Shown here: piece by piece, positions 32,571-40,641 of the stretch
How the letters are laid out: the number at the start of each line of letters is the position of its first letter
How positions within the stretch are numbered: position 1 is the stretch's first letter
Assembly: GCF_902706295.1 (NCBI RefSeq)
Contig: NZ_CACSJJ010000016.1
Location: 78,558-142,557, forward strand
DNA: 64,000 nt
Origin: Arthrobacter sp. 18067
GTDB taxonomy: Bacteria; Actinomycetota; Actinomycetes; Actinomycetales; Micrococcaceae
Direction: 5' to 3'
The notes under the pieces: model-generated
What the model was told of the DNA's origin: nothing
Database searches by the model: none
Seen by the model: the letters and a program-made list of their open reading frames with translations, nothing else
Position numbers and translations under genes: made by a program

Positions 32571-33785
32571 ATGCAGCAGGACGTGGAGCAGATCGTTGAA
32601 CGCGTGGCGTTGAAGCTGGGCCGGGGCCTGTCCCTCGAAGACCTCGACGGCGTCCTCCTCGCCTATAGTTCCAACCAGTCCCACGCCGACCGTGTCCGCG
32701 TGAACTTCCTCCTCAGCAAGCGCGTCCCCAGCGATGTCAGCCTCTGGCAGCTGTCCCACGGCATCGCCACGGCGGTGCGTCCTGTCGTCGTTCCCGCCAA
32801 CGAGGAACTCGGCATGTTGGGCCGCGTTTGCGTGCCCCTCCTGGTGCGGGGTTTCCGCGTGGGCTACTTATGGGTCCAGCTCGACGTCGAAGAGCAGAGC
32901 GCGACGGCGATACTCGCCGAATTGCCCGGCGTGCGCGACGAACTGGACCTGTTGGCTGGGTTGCTGCTTGATTCCAACACCGCCGAATCAGAGTTCCGGC
33001 GGAGGCGTGAGCAGGAGTTCCTCTCGGCATGCAGCGGTGAATCGAACGCGGTGGCAGCGGTAGCGGGGTGGAAGGAAATCCAAGGCCGCGGTCCGTGGCA
33101 GTTGGTGACCATCCTGGACGCGGATGGTGCGAGGTCCGACGTCGACCCCATTGCCGCGACCTTGACCCACCGATCGGCCGCCCTGCAGTCCACTATCGGC
33201 GTCAACGCCGCGTTGTTCAGTGCCGGTACCGAGACGCATTCTGTGGTCTTGTTCCGCGAATCGGGTGGGCGGGCGGACCATGCCCAGGTGCTGGTGCATT
33301 ATCAACTGGAGCTCGCCAAGCGGGCCGGCAGGACGGTGGACCGGGTGATCCTGGGTATCAGCGAGCCGTTCCAGGTCATCAGGCAGCTCTCGGGCGCATA
33401 CCGGCAATCGAAAGTTGCGGCGCAGGCGGCCGCCGTCGATCAGCCACTGGGGGAGCTTGTGGACAGCCGGGCAGTGGGCGTCTACCAGCTCTTCGACCGC
33501 CTGCTGGCACCCGGAGGCTGGGATGACACCGGGTCCGTGCACTTCCGGACTTTGGAGGACCAGGACAAGAACGGCGAACTCCTGCCCGTCCTGGAGCTTC
33601 TCTATGACAGCGACGGTTCAGTACAGGACGTCGCGGCCAAACTTCACCTCCACAGGAGCAGCATCTACAACCGGCTCGGCAGGATCCGCCAACTCATTGG
33701 CGCTGATCCGTTGAGTGGCGCAATCCGGCTTGAGTTGCATGCTGCCTTGAAAGCGCGGCGCTGGGCGGGGAGACCACGGATCTGA
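32571..33785 (+). CDS. PucR-family transcriptional regulator (AdeR-like)
   Basis: The ATG at 32571 gives 404 aa. The N-terminal two thirds form a sensory region without a recognised ligand site. The C-terminal PucR helix-turn-helix is LPVLELLYDSDGSVQDVAAKLHLHRSSIYNRLGRIRQLIG. The central block (about 250-330) resembles the GGDEF-like domain common in CdaR/PucR regulators. It is divergent from ald; in Bacillus the similar AdeR activates ald in response to alanine. The link is inferred from position and family. Confidence 0.88.
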   Translation: MQQDVEQIVERVALKLGRGLSLEDLDGVLLAYSSNQSHADRVRVNFLLSKRVPSDVSLWQLSHGIATAVRPVVVPANEELGMLGRVCVPLLVRGFRVGYLWVQLDVEEQSATAILAELPGVRDELDLLAGLLLDSNTAESEFRRRREQEFLSACSGESNAVAAVAGWKEIQGRGPWQLVTILDADGARSDVDPIAATLTHRSAALQSTIGVNAALFSAGTETHSVVLFRESGGRADHAQVLVHYQLELAKRAGRTVDRVILGISEPFQVIRQLSGAYRQSKVAAQAAAVDQPLGELVDSRAVGVYQLFDRLLAPGGWDDTGSVHFRTLEDQDKNGELLPVLELLYDSDGSVQDVAAKLHLHRSSIYNRLGRIRQLIGADPLSGAIRLELHAALKARRWAGRPRI

Positions 33786-33800
33786 GGTTGGATGGACGGA

Positions 33801-33834
33801 TGAGGCAGGCACCCGTCGTGGGGTGCCTGCCTCA
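33801..33834 (+). terminator. 14-bp hairpin terminator after the PucR-type gene
   Basis: TGAGGCAGGCACCC (33801-33814) pairs exactly with GGGTGCCTGCCTCA (33821-33834), loop 6 nt, 15 bp after the stop. Followed by TTCG rather than a T-run. Confidence 0.75.
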
Positions 33835-33974
33835 TTCGCAGGGTTTGCTTTAGGACCGCTTCAACCGCTGGCAGCTCCAGCGTCCCAATCGACGACGGAA
33901 GGCAGCCGTCCGGCTGCTGCTGCAGTATCGGCTGTGCCATCCCACGTGCGTGCTGGTGCGCGGCAGGCGGGTGC

Positions 33975-35288
33975 TCACTTGAGGGCTTCCTTCGCGGCTT
34001 CAAGGATCTCTTCAAGAGCCGTCTCGGAGGGCTGCGGCGTCATAGACGCGTTGGGGTTGCCGGTGGGCCGGGGCTTGGACGTCTGCGTGGACGTTTCCGT
34101 GGGTGTGGGAGTCGGCGTCGGCGTGGGCGTGACAGTCGGCGTCGTTGTGGGTGTCGGTGCAGGAGTCGTGGGCGGCGTCGTGATCGTGTCCGACGGCACG
34201 TCGCCCGGAGCCGGCGCCGGCTGAGTGGGTGCCGGGCTGGTGGTACCAGGTGCCGCGGCGATGGTCGCAGGCACAGCGGATGGGACCCACACCGGGTCAG
34301 CCAGTGAAATCTTCGGCGTAGGAATCGACGACGGCGACACTGCTGCGGGTGCCTCCGGAACCGTGGCCGGCTGGCCGGCTTCCGATGTCGCAGCAGCTGA
34401 CGCAGAAGGCGATGAGGCGGTGGAGTACGAAGCGCTGGGCGCGGGGGATGCGGAGCCCGAGTTCCGATCGGCGCCGCTGCCGCTGGCTTCCTGGGCCGGG
34501 GTTTCCTGGCCGAAGAAGGGCAGCTCGAGAGCCTGTCCCAAGGTTCCGGCCGTCAGGACCAGACCAAGGGCGCCCGCTACCACGGCCATGCGCTGGCTCA
34601 TGTGCTTGACCGATGCCGCTTTCCGGAGAACGGTGTGGGGTTCCCGGCCAAATGAGGAGCCACCAAAGCTGGATTTGGCGGCCGTGGGCGAGGCTGCCTG
34701 CTTGCGAACATCCTTGCGGCTGGCGAGTGACGCCGACGCCGTTGCGGCCGCGGCAACCTGGGCCGGGGACTTGCCTCGCGGCGACACAGGTGCCGGAGGC
34801 GCAGCGTGTGCCTGTGGCGTGGTCGCGGACTCTTCGCGGGCTGCGACAACGGGGATGGCTGCCGTGGCCGGTTCCGAGGAGCCCGGCTCAGGGCTGGCCG
34901 GCTCAACGATTGGAATGGCCGCGGTAGGAGGCCCCGGCGTGGTGGATACAGGAGCTGCAGCCTGAACGGTCGGAATTGCCGCAGTTGCCGCCTCAACAGG
35001 CTTGGGCCGCGAAGATGCCCCGGCCGCGGGGTCAGCGGGCGCGATCACAGCCTGGGCTGCCTGCTCCCGTTCGGCCGCGCGCACGGCTGCGCGCGTGGTG
35101 GGTGTTGCGACGGTGGGGACAGCCGCCGTGGCGGCTTCCGGCGTCGTGCTTGTAGTTTCGGGCACCGCGACGGAGTCTGCAGGCGCGCTGATGGGGGATC
35201 CGCTGGGTTGGGCCCGACGGCGTCCGGTTGGCTTGGTGCGCTCGCGTTCGGTCTGGGCGCGGCGCGGCTGATCCATGGTTGGGGACAT
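33975..35288 (-). CDS. low-complexity single-TM protein with repeated TAAIPxV motifs, behind a c-di-AMP riboswitch
   Basis: This encodes 437 aa from the ATG at 35288 (GAGAGG 8 nt upstream). The basic N-terminal part (RRAQTERERTKPTGRRR) and the region to residue ~228 contain four copies of a seven-residue motif, T-A-A-V/I-P-x-V, near residues 54, 102, 122 and 142. A membrane helix is at about 233-254 (RMAVVAGALGLVLTAGTL). The external part is Ser/Ala/Pro/Thr-rich with Thr-Pro repeats (about 370-400) and ends in a short helix. No enzymatic domain is visible. It is expressed under the ydaO-type leader at 35303-35455. The function is unknown; a cell-wall role would fit. Confidence 0.7.
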   Translation of the reverse strand: MSPTMDQPRRAQTERERTKPTGRRRAQPSGSPISAPADSVAVPETTSTTPEAATAAVPTVATPTTRAAVRAAEREQAAQAVIAPADPAAGASSRPKPVEAATAAIPTVQAAAPVSTTPGPPTAAIPIVEPASPEPGSSEPATAAIPVVAAREESATTPQAHAAPPAPVSPRGKSPAQVAAAATASASLASRKDVRKQAASPTAAKSSFGGSSFGREPHTVLRKAASVKHMSQRMAVVAGALGLVLTAGTLGQALELPFFGQETPAQEASGSGADRNSGSASPAPSASYSTASSPSASAAATSEAGQPATVPEAPAAVSPSSIPTPKISLADPVWVPSAVPATIAAAPGTTSPAPTQPAPAPGDVPSDTITTPPTTPAPTPTTTPTVTPTPTPTPTPTETSTQTSKPRPTGNPNASMTPQPSETALEEILEAAKEALK

Positions 35289-35302
35289 GGTGGTTGCCTC
35301 TC

Positions 35303-35455
35303 AACGCCTTCGAGGTTAGCTGTCGGGTTCGGACGAGGCCGTCCGGCCGCCTGAGCGGCTTCACCCCAAGGACTTGAATCAAGTCCGGGAACTTTTGGGT
35401 CCCCCGCCTCTGCCGCGGGTCTGGCGGATCCCGGATTGCGGCAGAGCTCGGCGTC
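35303..35455 (-). promoter_or_regulatory. c-di-AMP (ydaO/yuaA) riboswitch
   Basis: Read on the minus strand, the leader contains the conserved blocks of the ydaO family in order: a long stem CTCTGCCGC/GCGGCAGAG, GGCGGGGGACCCA (35396-35408 region), GGGGTGAA (35360-35367), then CCGAACCCGACAGCTAACC and TCG-AAGGCG (35305-35335). The outer P1 pairs ACGCC with GGCGT. The palindrome at 35370-35386 is an internal hairpin of this RNA. The aptamer ends about 15 nt before the ATG at 35288 of the low-complexity protein. In this class c-di-AMP binding usually turns expression off. Confidence 0.9.
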
Positions 35456-35565
35456 AATCCGGAAGCGGCCCAGCGGAGATACGGGTCGCCCTACGACGGT
35501 ACATGAGCCGGAAAGTAAAGTCACATTAATGTAACGGGCGGTAGGTCTCCGCAAGCGAGAGGCGT

Positions 35566-35793
35566 CTAGCGCTTAGGCTTCGGGGCCGGCGCTGGAGCCG
35601 GCAACTCTTGCTGGATCTTTTGGATTTGGTGCGCCTGATGGGTCTCAGGGCGGAAGATTTCGTCGGCGATGCCCAGCATTCCGCCCGCCGCACGCCTGAC
35701 TCCACGCTTGGACTGCCGGGAAGTCCAGTACCAGAGGCCGGCGAGGAGCGCGGGAACTCCGAGTACTGCGGCCAACACGGCCAAGATATCCAT
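35566..35793 (-). CDS. small single-TM protein, unknown function
   Basis: This encodes 75 aa. A membrane helix spans about residues 3-24 (ILAVLAAVLGVPALLAGLWYW). A basic segment follows (SRQSKRGVRRAAGG) and then a C-terminal soluble tail with an Ala/Pro/Lys end (PAPAPAPKPKR). It is divergent from the DNA ligase gene by 45 bp. The family is not recognised. Downstream of it on the minus strand lies the c-di-AMP leader, so read-through could link it with the repetitive protein. Confidence 0.65.
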   Translation of the reverse strand: MDILAVLAAVLGVPALLAGLWYWTSRQSKRGVRRAAGGMLGIADEIFRPETHQAHQIQKIQQELPAPAPAPKPKR

Positions 35794-35838
35794 CGCATAA
35801 GACTAGCTTCGGCGTGCACCGGCAGGTAGACATTGTCT

Positions 35839-36903
35839 ATGGACCTGCCAGTGATGCCGCCCGTCTCGCCCATGCTCGCCAAGTCCGTTCCGGCCATCCC
35901 CGATGTTGGTCACTATGAGCCCAAGTGGGACGGCTTCAGGACCATCGTCTTCAAGGATGGGGATGAGGTGGTCCTGGGCAGCCGCAACGAGAAGCCCATG
36001 ACCCGGTACTTCCCGGAGCTGGTGGAAGCGCTGCGGAAGAACCTCCCGGACAAATGTGTGATCGACGGCGAGATTGTCCTGATCGAGGGCAACAGGCTCG
36101 AATTCGAGGTGCTGCAGCAGCGGATCCATCCCGCGGACAGCCGGGTGCGGATGCTCGCTGAGAAGACCCCATCGTCCATGATCGCCTTCGACATCCTTGC
36201 GCTGGGCGAGGAGAACCTCATGGACCGGCCGTTCTCTGAGCGCCGCAGCATCCTGGAGCGTTCGCTCGCGAAGGCTGAGCCTCCCGTCTACGTCACGCCC
36301 GCGGTCACGGACCTGGAACGCGCGCAGGAATGGTTTGTGCAGCTCGAAGGCGCGGGCTTGGACGGTGTGCTGTCCAAGCCGCTGGATGGGACATATCAAC
36401 CCAACAAGCGAGTGATGTTCAAGACCAAGCACGAGCGGACGGCGGACTGCGTGGTGGCGGGATTCCGCTGGCACAAGACCGCGAAAGTTGTGGGGTCCAT
36501 GCTGTTGGGTCTTTATAACGACGCCGGACGCCTCCAGCACGTAGGGGTGGTGGCCTCCTTCCCCATGGCCAAAAGGGAAAGCCTGGTGGCCGAGCTTGAG
36601 CCCTACCAAGTGGAACTCAGCGAGCATCCCTGGGGCGAGTGGGCCAATCAAGGCGAAGGGGCCGGAGGTTCGAGGATGCCCGGCGCCCAGAGCCGGTGGA
36701 GCGGTGGCAAGGACTTCTCGTTCGTGCCGCTGCGCCCCGAGCTGGTGATCGAGGTGGCCTATGACTACATGGAGGGTGACCGCTTCCGCCACACCACGCA
36801 GTTCCGGCGGTGGCGGCCGGATCGGACACCGGAAAGCTGCACGTACTCGCAGTTGGAGGAACCGGCGGATTACGACCTCGGTGAGATCCTGAGGCTGCCG
36901 TAG
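35839..36903 (+). CDS. ligC: ATP-dependent DNA ligase (LigC-type)
   Basis: The ATG at 35839 gives 354 aa; a TTG at 35833 is the alternative. The nucleotidyltransferase motif I is E-P-K-W-D-G-F-R with adenylated Lys29; VIDGEIVLIEGNRLEFEVLQQR is motif III; MIAFDILAL and EGAGLDGVLSKPL (motif IV) follow; the C-terminal OB fold has CVVAGFRWHKTAKVVGSML and LVIEVAYDYMEGDRFRH. No polymerase or nuclease domain is fused, so this is the stand-alone LigC form, used with NHEJ-like repair in actinobacteria. No Ku gene is adjacent. Confidence 0.9.
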   Translation: MDLPVMPPVSPMLAKSVPAIPDVGHYEPKWDGFRTIVFKDGDEVVLGSRNEKPMTRYFPELVEALRKNLPDKCVIDGEIVLIEGNRLEFEVLQQRIHPADSRVRMLAEKTPSSMIAFDILALGEENLMDRPFSERRSILERSLAKAEPPVYVTPAVTDLERAQEWFVQLEGAGLDGVLSKPLDGTYQPNKRVMFKTKHERTADCVVAGFRWHKTAKVVGSMLLGLYNDAGRLQHVGVVASFPMAKRESLVAELEPYQVELSEHPWGEWANQGEGAGGSRMPGAQSRWSGGKDFSFVPLRPELVIEVAYDYMEGDRFRHTTQFRRWRPDRTPESCTYSQLEEPADYDLGEILRLP

Positions 36904-37179
36904 CTACTCCTGGTGCCCCTGGTCGCTGCTCATGCTGCCCTCGGCGGGCGGGGTTTCCCCCGGGGGGACTCCGCCGCCGGGCTCCAATCCCGTGACATTC
37001 CCGTCGAGGGGATCCGGGTTCGCGGATGCAGCAGGGTCCTCGTCTTCGTCTTGGCGCAGTTCGGGATCTGCGTTCACGTGGTCGTTCTGGGTCGCGGGGG
37101 TTGTTGCGGCACCGAATGGCCCCGTCGCGCCCGTTACGCCGAAGCCTTGGGTTTCTTCATTTGAGTCTTTGCTTGTCAC
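36904..37179 (-). CDS. small acidic protein, DUF6480-like but lacking the membrane helix
   Basis: The GTG at 37179 (GAAGGG, 6-nt spacer) gives 91 aa; ATG at 37200 is possible. The segment DPLDGNVTGLEPGGGVPPGETPPAEGSMS is the hallmark of DUF6480 (PDP..-LEPGGGVPPGETPPAE). Typical members continue into a transmembrane helix; here the protein ends 10 residues later (SDQGHQE), so the membrane segment is absent or was lost. The N-terminal half is acidic and Pro-rich. Function unknown. It converges with the DNA ligase gene with a 0-bp gap. Confidence 0.65.
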   Translation of the reverse strand: MTSKDSNEETQGFGVTGATGPFGAATTPATQNDHVNADPELRQDEDEDPAASANPDPLDGNVTGLEPGGGVPPGETPPAEGSMSSDQGHQE

Positions 37180-37290
37180 GATCAACCCTTCCATAAGCAA
37201 ACTTACTAATGCGCTTGCTTCGTCAGCCTAGCCGCGGCGCGCTGACCCAACAAGTGCACTCAAGCCGCCCTCCGGCGTCGTGCTTTACTC

Positions 37291-38112
37291 TCAGCCATGG
37301 AACGTCGTCGCTGTGACGAAGCTCCGGATGGCATCCGCCACGGCCTTCGGGCGCATGTGCTGTGCCACGTGTCCGACGCCAGGGATCTCCACCAACCGGC
37401 CCTGCGGCACGGTACGCGAAAGCCGGAGCGACCAATCAGGACCCGCCACATTGTCCCGGCTTCCACGCAGGACCAGCACCGGGACCTGTATTGAGGCCAG
37501 GCGTTTCTCCGTGGGGTACTTCATCATCACGGGCAACTCGGTGAGGTACCAGCGCGGGCCGCAGCGGAAGTAGTCGGAGATAACGATCCAATTGGACGAG
37601 GGACTCTCGCGAAGCAGCCCGTCAAGGATAAGAGCCAGGGACTGGCGTCCCACGTTCTTGTGCCGGGAGTCAACAACCGGTCCCATGAGCACCAACTGCC
37701 GGGTGTGTTCCGGCGCATGCAAGGCCGCTTCGATGGTGAATTGCACACCCATCGAGTGGCCCACCAACACGTAGGATTCGATGCCACGGGATGCGAGGGC
37801 CGCAGCGATGAAGGCGCCGTAATCCTCCACGCCGAGCTGCCGATCGGGCTTCGGTGTCCCGGCAAAACCGGGGAGGTCCAGGGAATACGTGGGTGCGCCC
37901 GCGGCGAGCACAGCATGTAGTCGGGCCAAGTAACGGTGTGAAACCCCAATGCCATGGATCAGGATGTACGCGGGTTCGGCGCCCAACTTAGACCCCGACC
38001 CGGACCCAGGCTCAGGCGAAGGCGTGCCCTCGGTCCAGAGGATCCGCCCCTTCAGGCCCAACACCTCGACATCGGCAGACAGCAGCGCTGCCGGCCTTTC
38101 CCGCGTTGTCAT
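37291..38112 (-). CDS. alpha/beta-fold hydrolase
   Basis: This encodes 273 aa. The oxyanion block LIHGIGVSHRYLA, the nucleophile elbow G-H-S-M-G-V with Ser120, and a C-terminal GVGHVAQ carrying the catalytic His make it a full alpha/beta-hydrolase. The acid is probably the Asp in RGSRDNVAG. The substrate is unknown. Its ATG overlaps the stop of the mycothiol-isomerase-family gene by one base, so the pair is co-translated. Confidence 0.85.
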   Translation of the reverse strand: MTTRERPAALLSADVEVLGLKGRILWTEGTPSPEPGSGSGSKLGAEPAYILIHGIGVSHRYLARLHAVLAAGAPTYSLDLPGFAGTPKPDRQLGVEDYGAFIAAALASRGIESYVLVGHSMGVQFTIEAALHAPEHTRQLVLMGPVVDSRHKNVGRQSLALILDGLLRESPSSNWIVISDYFRCGPRWYLTELPVMMKYPTEKRLASIQVPVLVLRGSRDNVAGPDWSLRLSRTVPQGRLVEIPGVGHVAQHMRPKAVADAIRSFVTATTFHG

Positions 38113-38771
38113 CAGGGCTGCCGCTGCAGGAACACCGGAGCGCCAGGACCGCTCAATTCGCTCTCCGCTACCGGCCGACCGGATACCGCCAGCAGCAGCG
38201 CGATCGCGGGACCTTCAACGACCGGACCGTCACCGTGCTCGAAGGGGGTGTCAGTTGCAACCAAGCGCCAGCCGGCTGCGATCTCCTTGCCGCCACCCAT
38301 CTTGGTGGTGGTCCGCACTTGGTAGTCGATGGCAGTGGCGACGTGGACGGCCGGATAGGCGCGGTGCAAGCCCAGTGGCCGGCGGATATCCTCGCCGTGG
38401 ACGAAGGCCTCAACCAGCCTGGTGGCCAGCCAAGCCGGCGGCCCGGACGTCCGGGAGAGCACGGCGTCCAATTGGACCAAGGTCTTCGCGGGGTCCTCGG
38501 TCTTTTCGCGCTCTACGCCCACGGCGTTGTCGCGGTCAAAATCCAGCCGCGAGGCAATCATTCGGCGAATGAATTTGAGCGGCGTGGTTTTGGCGCTGTC
38601 GATCACGTGGGCCAGGACATCGTGGACGTCCCAACCAGGGCACAGGGACGGTGTCTTCCATTGAGCCGGATGGAGCGGTTCCAGATCCTGAATCAGGGCG
38701 CGGCGTTCCTCATGCACCACGGGCCAGACAATGGAATGGGAGGTCGACGCCATACTGCTATTGAACCCCAT
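38112..38771 (-). CDS. maleylpyruvate isomerase / mycothiol-dependent enzyme family protein
   Basis: This encodes 219 aa. The DinB-like four-helix N-terminal block has LCPGWDVHDVLAHVIDSA and EAFVHGEDIRRPLG, the signature of the MDMPI family of mycothiol-dependent proteins. The C-terminal domain (AAGWRLVATDTPFEHGDG) is present. An ATG at 38753 is an alternative start. It may transfer or isomerise a mycothiol adduct. It is second-last in a four-gene minus-strand run (39359 to 37291). Confidence 0.8.
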   Translation of the reverse strand: MGFNSSMASTSHSIVWPVVHEERRALIQDLEPLHPAQWKTPSLCPGWDVHDVLAHVIDSAKTTPLKFIRRMIASRLDFDRDNAVGVEREKTEDPAKTLVQLDAVLSRTSGPPAWLATRLVEAFVHGEDIRRPLGLHRAYPAVHVATAIDYQVRTTTKMGGGKEIAAGWRLVATDTPFEHGDGPVVEGPAIALLLAVSGRPVAESELSGPGAPVFLQRQP

Positions 38772-38789
38772 GCCTATGCCCCTGGCGGG

Positions 38790-39104
38790 TTACTGCGGGG
38801 GCGGTTCTGTGAAGACGCGATTGCGCGAGGGCCTGCGGGAGTACTGGATTGACCTTCCCAGCCCCACGGCGAACCACACGAGAAAGGCTGCCGCGGCTAC
38901 CGTGAGAGCCCAGGTCACCGGGTAGCCGAGGAAGGGCGACGATTGGCATGTCTCGAAATCCACCCCGCCCGATGCCTGGCCGCAGCCACCGGTTTGCAGC
39001 CAGATCAAGCCCAGGAAAGGGATGGTGGCAGCGATGAAAACGAGCCACAGCCAAGGTCGGTTCCACGGCCATTCGGAGTACTTACCGCGTTTTCCCGGGG
39101 CCAT
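38790..39104 (-). CDS. small two-TM membrane protein, unknown function
   Basis: This encodes 104 aa. Two membrane helices lie at about residues 16-36 (PWLWLVFIAATIPFLGLIWL) and 66-86 (WALTVAAAAFLVWFAVGLG), with a 30-residue external loop containing two Cys (CGQASGGVDFETC) that could form a disulfide. A basic tail follows. The family is not recognised. It sits 18 bp upstream of the mycothiol-isomerase-family gene and 3 bp after the next upstream stop, so it is co-transcribed. Confidence 0.72.
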   Translation of the reverse strand: MAPGKRGKYSEWPWNRPWLWLVFIAATIPFLGLIWLQTGGCGQASGGVDFETCQSSPFLGYPVTWALTVAAAAFLVWFAVGLGRSIQYSRRPSRNRVFTEPPPQ

Positions 39105-39107
39105 AGG

Positions 39108-39359
39108 CTATTCCCTGTTCGCGTCGTCCGATTCAGTGGGGTCGACTGCGGGACGTGACGCCTCAGGCGCCGCGGCCGCCTCAGCCGCGTCCCGGCGTCG
39201 GGCAATTCTCGATTCCGTCCACATGGCCACGGCCACGAACACTGTGCACGCGAACATGAACGTTGCCACGAAGTTCAATCCCATGGCAGAGCCCAAGGGT
39301 GCGGCAAGGGCCATGGCGGCCAACCCGGCCACGATATGCCACCCTTTGAAATTGCCCAC
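39108..39359 (-). CDS. small membrane protein, unknown function
   Basis: This encodes 83 aa. Two membrane helices lie at about residues 7-25 (WHIVAGLAAMALAAPLGS) and 28-48 (LNFVATFMFACTVFVAVAM), with a charged Arg-rich then acidic tail (RRRDAAEAAAAPEASRPAVDPTESDD). The family is not recognised. It heads the four-gene minus-strand run ending at 37291. Confidence 0.7.
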   Translation of the reverse strand: MGNFKGWHIVAGLAAMALAAPLGSAMGLNFVATFMFACTVFVAVAMWTESRIARRRDAAEAAAAPEASRPAVDPTESDDANRE

Positions 39360-39439
39360 CGATCAAGCGTAACCCCGGCCTTAACGGGTGCTGGCCCGTT
39401 GCGTGGGATCGTTGCTTGATCCTTATCACTCCGACACTT

Positions 39440-39859
39440 TTAGCCGGCGTTTAAGTCATTTTCGTTGGTCTGGACCGCCGCCGCTTCAGCCTGTTTCTTC
39501 TTCTGTGTATCCAGCCAGGCAATGATGGCGGCCTGCCGGATCCGACGATGCGTGCCGCGATATTCCACGGGGATTTCGCCGCGGTCGGTCATATTGCGCA
39601 AGTACGTGTGCGAAATGCCCGCGAGCTCCGCTGCCTGCGACGTGGTGAGCATTTCCTCCACGCTGCTGACCGTCACCGTTTCGCCCCGGCCCAGCCTCGC
39701 GAGGAGGTCGACGACGGCGTCCCTCGCTTGATCGGGCAGGCGGTGGACGGTGCCATCCACAAAAACGGTGATGTCGTTGCTGTCCGCCAGGGAGCGCGCC
39801 AAATTCCGGGCGTCATCGGCGGGAAGGCCTGCTGTGACGCGGGGAGCTATCAATGCCAT
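39440..39859 (-). CDS. excisionase-type HTH protein (antitoxin-like)
   Basis: This encodes 139 aa. The C-terminal part is a MerR/excisionase-like DNA-binding domain: LTTSQAAELAGISHTYLRNMTDRGEIPVEYRGTHRRIRQAAIIAWL (about residues 70-115). The N-terminal half (ITVFVDGTVHRLPDQARDAVVDLLARLGRGETVTV) matches the solo antitoxins that are usually followed by a PIN-domain toxin. No PIN toxin follows here; the next gene downstream is 81 bp away and is a membrane protein. It is therefore an orphan antitoxin or a regulator that lost its partner. Confidence 0.75.
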   Translation of the reverse strand: MALIAPRVTAGLPADDARNLARSLADSNDITVFVDGTVHRLPDQARDAVVDLLARLGRGETVTVSSVEEMLTTSQAAELAGISHTYLRNMTDRGEIPVEYRGTHRRIRQAAIIAWLDTQKKKQAEAAAVQTNENDLNAG

Positions 39860-39910
39860 GGCAGAAGCCTAGCGCGAGCCTGCCGTGGACCGGCGTTCGT
39901 CGCGGCCCAA

Positions 39911-40612
39911 CTACAACGACGCCCGGAGTTCTGCGGCATTGGCCAGCTCTGCGGCCAACGCTTCCCGTTCCCCGGAGGTCAGGGTGAGGGCGTCCACGCT
40001 ATCCAGCACTGAGGCGGCGAGCCCGGGGTTGCCGGTGCGGTGGTGCAGCTCAGCGAGGTACACCAGCAGGGGCAGCTTCCCGGCGTCCGTTGCTTCCCCG
40101 TGGCGCAAAAGCCCCGCCTCAATCACCGAGATAGCCCGGGCTTCGTCCCCATGGGAGTCGCCTTGCCGGGTAGCGCTCATCAGCACTCTTTCCAGACGGC
40201 TTTCCGAGCCGGAGCCATCATCCTCGGTTTCACCCAAGGCACTGATCCGTAGCCAGTTCCCGCCCGGATCCACCACGGTGAACCCAGCTGTCGTTCCTTG
40301 CTTGCGGCGGGGACGGGTGATCCGCGGAATCCCGGCAATGGGCAACTTGCCGAAAGCAGCACGAAGTCCGGTTGCGAATTCGTCGAACAGCACACCCGTA
40401 TCCTCGACCAGCAGGATGGCGGTGCCCATCGAGTTCTCCGGCTCGAACGCCTCCAGGCCGAAGAAGTGCAGGTCGATCCCGCCCCGGTTAAAGCACACGT
40501 AGGGGTTTGGCCGCGCCTGCCGGAAGGTCACTTTGAAGCCCAGGGCCTCGTAGAACGGCACGATGTCGTCGAGGTACCGGCACGGCAGGATAGGGATCGC
40601 ACGCTCGTTCAT
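39911..40612 (-). CDS. VOC-family protein with C-terminal tetratricopeptide-like region
   Basis: This encodes 233 aa. Residues about 5-125 are a vicinal-oxygen-chelate fold (RYLDDIVPFYEALGFKV, VCFNRGGIDLHFFG, GFTVVDPGGNWLRI), of bleomycin-resistance/glyoxalase type. The C-terminal 100 residues are helical with a repeated length pattern (LPLLVYLAELHHRTGNPGLAASVLDSV), resembling one to two TPR-like hairpins. The metal site could be His/Glu but is not certain. Whether it is an enzyme or a binding protein is open. Confidence 0.78.
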   Translation of the reverse strand: MNERAIPILPCRYLDDIVPFYEALGFKVTFRQARPNPYVCFNRGGIDLHFFGLEAFEPENSMGTAILLVEDTGVLFDEFATGLRAAFGKLPIAGIPRITRPRRKQGTTAGFTVVDPGGNWLRISALGETEDDGSGSESRLERVLMSATRQGDSHGDEARAISVIEAGLLRHGEATDAGKLPLLVYLAELHHRTGNPGLAASVLDSVDALTLTSGEREALAAELANAAELRASL

Positions 40613-40641
40613 AGCCCGAACCTACACCAGCCCAGCGAGAG

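Noticed and set aside
35370..35386. Palindrome GGACTTGA-A-TCAAGTCC as a separate operator
   Set aside because: It is an internal hairpin of the c-di-AMP riboswitch and is explained by it.
35803..36792. 329-codon open frame antisense to the DNA ligase
   Set aside because: Shadow frame; the plus strand has all ligase motifs.
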